A stretch of 64,000 bases of DNA from an uncultured Oscillospiraceae bacterium. GTDB taxonomy: Bacteria > Bacillota > Clostridia > Oscillospirales > Acutalibacteraceae. The notes below the pieces were generated by a model. The model worked only from the letters and a program-made list of their open reading frames with translations, searched no databases and had not been told where the DNA came from. Of this stretch, positions 61,223 to 64,000 are shown one piece after another. The stretch's first letter is position 1, and each line of letters opens with the position of its first letter. The position numbers and the translations under genes were made by a program. Location of the stretch: the NCBI GenBank assembly GCA_958366985.1, contig CATXDC010000009.1, positions 37,338 to 101,337 of the forward strand. The letters run 5' to 3'.

Positions 61223-61717
61223 TTATTCGTCGAAGAACGAATTAACTCCACCGAAAGGCTCATAGCCAGTGAAGTTACCATCTCCAGAAGGCTCTGCTGC
61301 GGGAGCTGCACTTGTTCCTGGCGCCGGGTTGGCTGCCGTCTGCTGGCCAGAGGCCGTTTCTCCTGCTTCCTTCTGTTTGTTTCCTCCGGAAAAGCAGTAC
61401 TCGATCTCATCAAGAATAACCACCATGGCGCTTCTCTTTTCGTGTGTAGTGGGATCTTCCCACACATCCTCATCCAACCGGCCGACGATGTTGACATAGG
61501 AGCTCTCTTTAAGCTGCATCTTTTTAATGCGCTCGCAGACAGTACCGAATGCCTTGACCGCCAGATTGACCCAACGGTAATTATTATTGGCACGAGTGTC
61601 ATACACCTTCTTGCCAATACGGAACCGGACGCTGTCTCCCTTTTCAGAGAACTTCAGTGCTGGTGCGCCGTCATATCCTTTTGAAATGACGACATCTGTT
61701 GCAAAGACTTTTAACAT
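61223..61717 (-). CDS. ssb: Single-stranded DNA-binding protein
   Basis: 164 residues. OB fold (about 1-110) with SVRFRIGKKVYD, YRWVNLAVKAFG and SSYVNIVGRLDEDVWED, then a Gly/Ala/Pro linker and the acidic tip NSFFDE, which varies from the usual DDDIPF. It would coat single strands during element transfer and replication and recruit partners by its tip. AAGGAG precedes the ATG. Confidence 0.88.
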   Translation of the reverse strand: MLKVFATDVVISKGYDGAPALKFSEKGDSVRFRIGKKVYDTRANNNYRWVNLAVKAFGTVCERIKKMQLKESSYVNIVGRLDEDVWEDPTTHEKRSAMVVILDEIEYCFSGGNKQKEAGETASGQQTAANPAPGTSAAPAAEPSGDGNFTGYEPFGGVNSFFDE

Positions 61718-61796
61718 AGAAATACTCCTTTCTTGCAGGGGCTGCCTGCTACATTTTAATTTATTTCAACTCCTTATGGAGCAGAAACCAGAAAAC

Positions 61797-61836
61797 AAAA
61801 AAGTGCCAGTCAACACAATTGTGCTAACTGACACTT
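61797..61836 (-). terminator. T-tailed hairpin upstream of ssb
   Basis: AAGTGTCAGT and ACTGGCACTT arms with an inner ACAATTGT pairing, then a T run on the minus strand. Confidence 0.8.
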
Positions 61837-61918
61837 TGAAAACGCAGATACTTTGGAATCCTCTTTGGAAAATCCCTGATACTTACGTTTTTTATTATAG
61901 CATCGCCCCATGTAATAG

Positions 61919-62092
61919 TCAATCCGCTTTGCAGTTTTCCTGGATACTCTTTTGAATTTCGTATTTTACCAGCTCCAGCGCCAGTTTGACCTTAACAGAA
62001 TCAAATTGGCATTCTCCATCGGGTCTAATGTTGCCTTCAATCAAAACGCATATTTCCCTCATTAAAGCCTGTATGCTCTCCGCATTAGTCAT
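61919..62092 (-). CDS. 57-residue protein of unknown function
   Basis: MTNAESIQALMREICVLI, then GNIRPDGECQFDSVKVKLAL and a helical end. AAAGGAAG stands nine bases before the ATG. The frame is well used, charged and helix-forming, and it overlaps the end of the upstream gene by eight bases, as co-translated genes do. No family recognised. Confidence 0.6.
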   Translation of the reverse strand: MTNAESIQALMREICVLIEGNIRPDGECQFDSVKVKLALELVKYEIQKSIQENCKAD

Positions 62093-62543
62093 GGATTCCG
62101 CTTCCTTTCTTGATTTCTATGGCAATGTAGCCATTTAGAATCTGACATCCATTTTCTTGATAGACCGGCATATTATCTGATACAAAAACAGCGATATGGT
62201 CACCAACGGCGATTTCCTTTAACCTGTGGCGAAGCCGTACTTTGACGACGTATGGCTCCGTTGTAAAATATATGCTTTTTGTTTTCTTTCGGATAGCCGT
62301 CTGTTCAATCTGCTGGCAGACTCCTTCAACCAAAACATATCTTCCGGCAAAAGACCGAAAAAGCAGAAGTCCCCCGGCAACTCCAAAAACAGCCCCAAAT
62401 AGCAAAAAGGATATGCACAGGTATAGATCCCGATATAGCAGTGCCACAATGATCAGCAACAGAAGGCTGAGTACACTGGCCCCAAACCGAATCAGAATCT
62501 GCTTTTGGAGCGCCGGTGGCAGCTTTTGAAACTTTTCTTTCAT
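62085..62543 (-). CDS. Two-helix membrane protein, unknown function
   Basis: About 152 residues: two membrane segments (about 20-60), then a cytoplasmic or outer part with YFTTEPYVVKVRLRHRLKEIAVGDHIAVFVSDN, like a small beta barrel. Tandem ATGs at 62546 and 62543; the ribosome site GAGGTG lies within the stop of the upstream gene. No family recognised. Confidence 0.65.
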   Translation of the reverse strand: MKEKFQKLPPALQKQILIRFGASVLSLLLLIIVALLYRDLYLCISFLLFGAVFGVAGGLLLFRSFAGRYVLVEGVCQQIEQTAIRKKTKSIYFTTEPYVVKVRLRHRLKEIAVGDHIAVFVSDNMPVYQENGCQILNGYIAIEIKKGSGIHD

Positions 62544-62551
62544 CATACACC

Positions 62552-63118
62552 TCACAAAAGCAAAATACGCTTTTTCTTCAGCAGCGCCATTACCGACTCC
62601 ACAACGGTGTCTCTTTTACTGGCATGCTCCATCTGTGCCTCCAGAATATTATCAAAAATTGTTTCCTGCGTATAAATGGCCTCTGTCAATGCTTGCCGGT
62701 TCTCTTCACTAAGCCAGCGGCTCTCCGGCATCATCCCATGCTCTACGATGAATACCAGCTCCGCCATAGAAAGCCGTAAACCTGCCTCGCAGATCCATTT
62801 AAGAAGGTTCTTCTCCTTCTGAGGCAGAGGCGTACATATACCTTTCGGCTTGGCAGGTATGATGACACAGCGGGTTAGCGCTCTGTATTCACCGGCAGTT
62901 TCATCCTCCACAGTTTCGATGAGTTCCTGATGCCGCAGCTGCATAGCAGCTTTTATCAAAATGGGATTCCCGTCTTCTGCTTCGGCAAATCCTAAACGGC
63001 CGTTCAGCCACAGGACAGCTTGTTCTCCTGTCAACTGAAAATCATAGCCACAGCGCGTCAGACGCAGGATATGTTCCGTTGACCCCTCCACCACGATGCC
63101 TTTCGATATATATTTCAT
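62552..63118 (-). CDS. Conserved element protein, possibly winged helix
   Basis: 188 residues from the ATG at 63118 (GAGGTG site). Segments such as RLTRCGYDFQLTGEQAVLWLNGRLGF and NLLKWICEAGLRLSMAELVFIVEHG look helical and could form wing-type folds. No clear family. Coupled to the membrane protein downstream. Function unknown. Confidence 0.6.
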   Translation of the reverse strand: MKYISKGIVVEGSTEHILRLTRCGYDFQLTGEQAVLWLNGRLGFAEAEDGNPILIKAAMQLRHQELIETVEDETAGEYRALTRCVIIPAKPKGICTPLPQKEKNLLKWICEAGLRLSMAELVFIVEHGMMPESRWLSEENRQALTEAIYTQETIFDNILEAQMEHASKRDTVVESVMALLKKKRILLL

Positions 63119-63182
63119 CCGTTTCACCTCGTTTTTTTATCTTTACTTATATTACACCGCAGGGAGGGGCTATTTGCAACAA

Positions 63183-63575
63183 TTAAAGTAAGTACAGTGC
63201 GACTATACACAAGCTGATGATTATCAGAACTGCGCCGGCAATGACGGCAATCCGCTTCACCAACTCCTTGTCAATCCCTTCTCGTTCCCGATCTATATCC
63301 GAGGGAACGATGTCATCGTAATATCCATCGTATCCAAAATCCTCTTGTGTTTCTTTTGGGGGCAGCGTATTATCGGGCTTCTTTCCAAAGCCTTTTTTCA
63401 TTTTTACAGTTCGCTTTTTCTTTGTCCCCAGCTTTTTCTCATCAGTTTGAGGAGTTTTCTTTTCTTTCTGTGGTACAACTTTTTCAACAGGTTCTTGCAG
63501 ATTCTTTCCGCATTCCGTACAGAAAGAAGCGGCACCATTTACAAGTTCGGTACCGCAGTAAGGGCAATATTTCAT
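63183..63575 (-). CDS. Zinc-ribbon membrane protein
   Basis: 130 residues from the ATG at 63575 (AAAGGAGG site). Starts MKYCPYCGTELVNGAASFCTECGKNL, a double-CxxC zinc ribbon; then a long Lys-rich linker, an acidic patch YDGYYDDIVPSDID, and one C-terminal membrane segment (AVIAGAVLIIISLCIVALYLL). A tail-anchored layout with the ribbon in the cytoplasm. First minus-strand gene of this run. Confidence 0.72.
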   Translation of the reverse strand: MKYCPYCGTELVNGAASFCTECGKNLQEPVEKVVPQKEKKTPQTDEKKLGTKKKRTVKMKKGFGKKPDNTLPPKETQEDFGYDGYYDDIVPSDIDREREGIDKELVKRIAVIAGAVLIIISLCIVALYLL

Positions 63576-63876
63576 TTTAAATCCTCCTTTGGACATACTA
63601 CGGCATTCAAGCCATGTCCTATGATCCAAAGAGGGACATTATCATTATAGCACAGCCGGATTTTCAATTCATCGGCGAGAACCTTGCCATTTTATAGGCA
63701 TTTTGTTTTCAGTTCGCCGAGAGGCTCTGAACAATCATCAATTTTTGCATAATAATGTCAAGTGATAATTTTCCTGAAAATATTTAATCAGTCAACAATA
63801 TGAAGTATTCCAATTTCACTTAATTATCTTTATGAAAAAACAACTTCATGTTTGGTTTTTACTTTGTAGTCTACCC

Positions 63877-63905
63877 TTGACAAAAAAGAATTTTAGATTT
63901 ACAAT
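63877..63905 (+). promoter_or_regulatory. Promoter of the TetR-type gene
   Basis: TTGACA at 63877-63882, 17-base spacer, TACAAT at 63900-63905; close to the consensus. Confidence 0.8.
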
Positions 63906-63906
63906 T

Positions 63907-63932
63907 AAAACATCGTTTTGAAACACTGTTTT
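63907..63932. promoter_or_regulatory. TetR-type operator palindrome
   Basis: AAAACATCGTTTT followed by GAAACACTGTTTT: arms match at 10 of 13 positions. It lies just after the -10, ideal for autorepression. Confidence 0.6.
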
Positions 63933-63954
63933 GGATTAAAAAGGATGGTGAAAA

Positions 63955-64000
63955 ATGGCAAAGCAGATTGAAGGTGTCTATGAGGCAGTGCTGGACTGCG
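63955..64000 (+). CDS. TetR/AcrR-family regulator (3' part beyond the window)
   Basis: Only 15 codons are visible: MAKQIEGVYEAVLDC, a start typical of TetR regulators (first helix before the HTH). AAGGATGG precedes the ATG. The call rests on this short stretch plus the operator-like palindrome, so it is tentative. It is read opposite to the element's other genes and may begin a cargo segment such as an efflux pump. Confidence 0.5.
   Translation, partial: MAKQIEGVYEAVLDC

Larger units (their letters stand above)
63576..63954. other. Intergenic region between divergent genes
   Basis: About 380 AT-rich bases. I see the promoter and operator of the plus-strand TetR gene at the right end, and no coding frame I trust in the rest. 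No spoVT 5' remnant is present here, so the element does not end in this stretch. Confidence 0.5.
34190..64000. mobile_element. Integrative (probably conjugative) element, left end to beyond the window
   Basis: Continuous accessory DNA, visibly richer in G+C than the chromosome to its left. Three serine recombinases lie at the end, followed by Tn916-like regulators, partition, primase, recombination, toxin-antitoxin, methyltransferase and SSB genes, nearly all on the minus strand. The right end and any transfer genes lie outside the window, so conjugation is inferred. Confidence 0.8.

Noticed and set aside
34190..63650. A complete conjugation apparatus in the element
   Set aside because: No VirB4-, VirD4- or relaxase-like protein is seen in the window, so transfer ability is only inferred.
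63576..63954. Right end of the element inside the window
   Set aside because: No spoVT 5' remnant or copy of the 34190 junction is visible here.
1..64000. CRISPR arrays, rRNA or tRNA genes
   Set aside because: I found no regularly spaced repeats and no clear tRNA or rRNA sequence by eye; a covariance search would settle the tRNA question.

Overview
The window looks like a low-GC, spore-forming member of the Clostridia, most likely a gut organism of the Ruminococcaceae/Oscillospiraceae type. The reasons are the sporulation genes (spoIIP, gpr, a spoVT-like gene), a clostridial pyruvate phosphate dikinase, lipoproteins with Gram-positive lipoboxes, sialic-acid catabolism and corrinoid methyl-transfer genes. 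I cannot name a species from the sequence alone.

Positions 1-34200 are chromosome. In order they hold: a heterodimeric ABC exporter (first half cut by the window edge); a minus-strand sporulation group (a small membrane protein, spoIIP, gpr); small regulatory and housekeeping genes (XRE regulator, flavin-binding split-barrel protein, pduL, zinc-ribbon membrane protein); family-4 uracil-DNA glycosylase and a metallophosphoesterase; two paralogous lipoproteins with the remains of a third between them; a polysaccharide flippase that may start at ATA; ppdK; a thiol-redox group (ccdA, a TlpA-like thioredoxin, trxA, a NifX/NifB-like protein, trxB); a sialic-acid operon (nanA, N-acylglucosamine 2-epimerase, sodium symporter, YhcH/NanQ-like); a MerR regulator facing a flavodoxin-like gene across a 19-bp-spacer promoter; and a corrinoid methyltransferase locus (two URO-D-type methyltransferases, corrinoid protein, RACo-like activator, DUF2284 protein, PocR-AraC regulator).

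From about 34200 to beyond the right edge lies a large integrative, probably conjugative, element. Its left end cuts into a spoVT-like gene: the remaining reading frame lacks the first ten or so residues of the AbrB-type DNA-binding strand, and three tandem large serine recombinases begin 170 bp away. Next come Tn916-like regulators (a helix-turn-helix protein, a sigma factor, an XRE protein), a ParM/ParR-like partition pair, a CHC2 primase, a recombination kit (putative single-strand annealing protein, YqaJ exonuclease, RecD2 helicase, SSB), an AbiE toxin-antitoxin pair, an orphan DNA methyltransferase, several conserved proteins of unknown function, and a MoxR-type AAA+ ATPase paired with a VWA protein that also carries an HELGH zincin motif. 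Almost everything is on the minus strand, and many genes have a T-tailed hairpin just upstream. No conjugation pore genes are visible; they would have to lie past position 64000, where a plus-strand TetR-type gene begins.

The most interesting points are the interruption of a sporulation regulator by a recombinase-bearing element, the MoxR/VWA-zincin pair, the repeated leader terminators, and the corrinoid locus with no visible methyl-acceptor enzyme.
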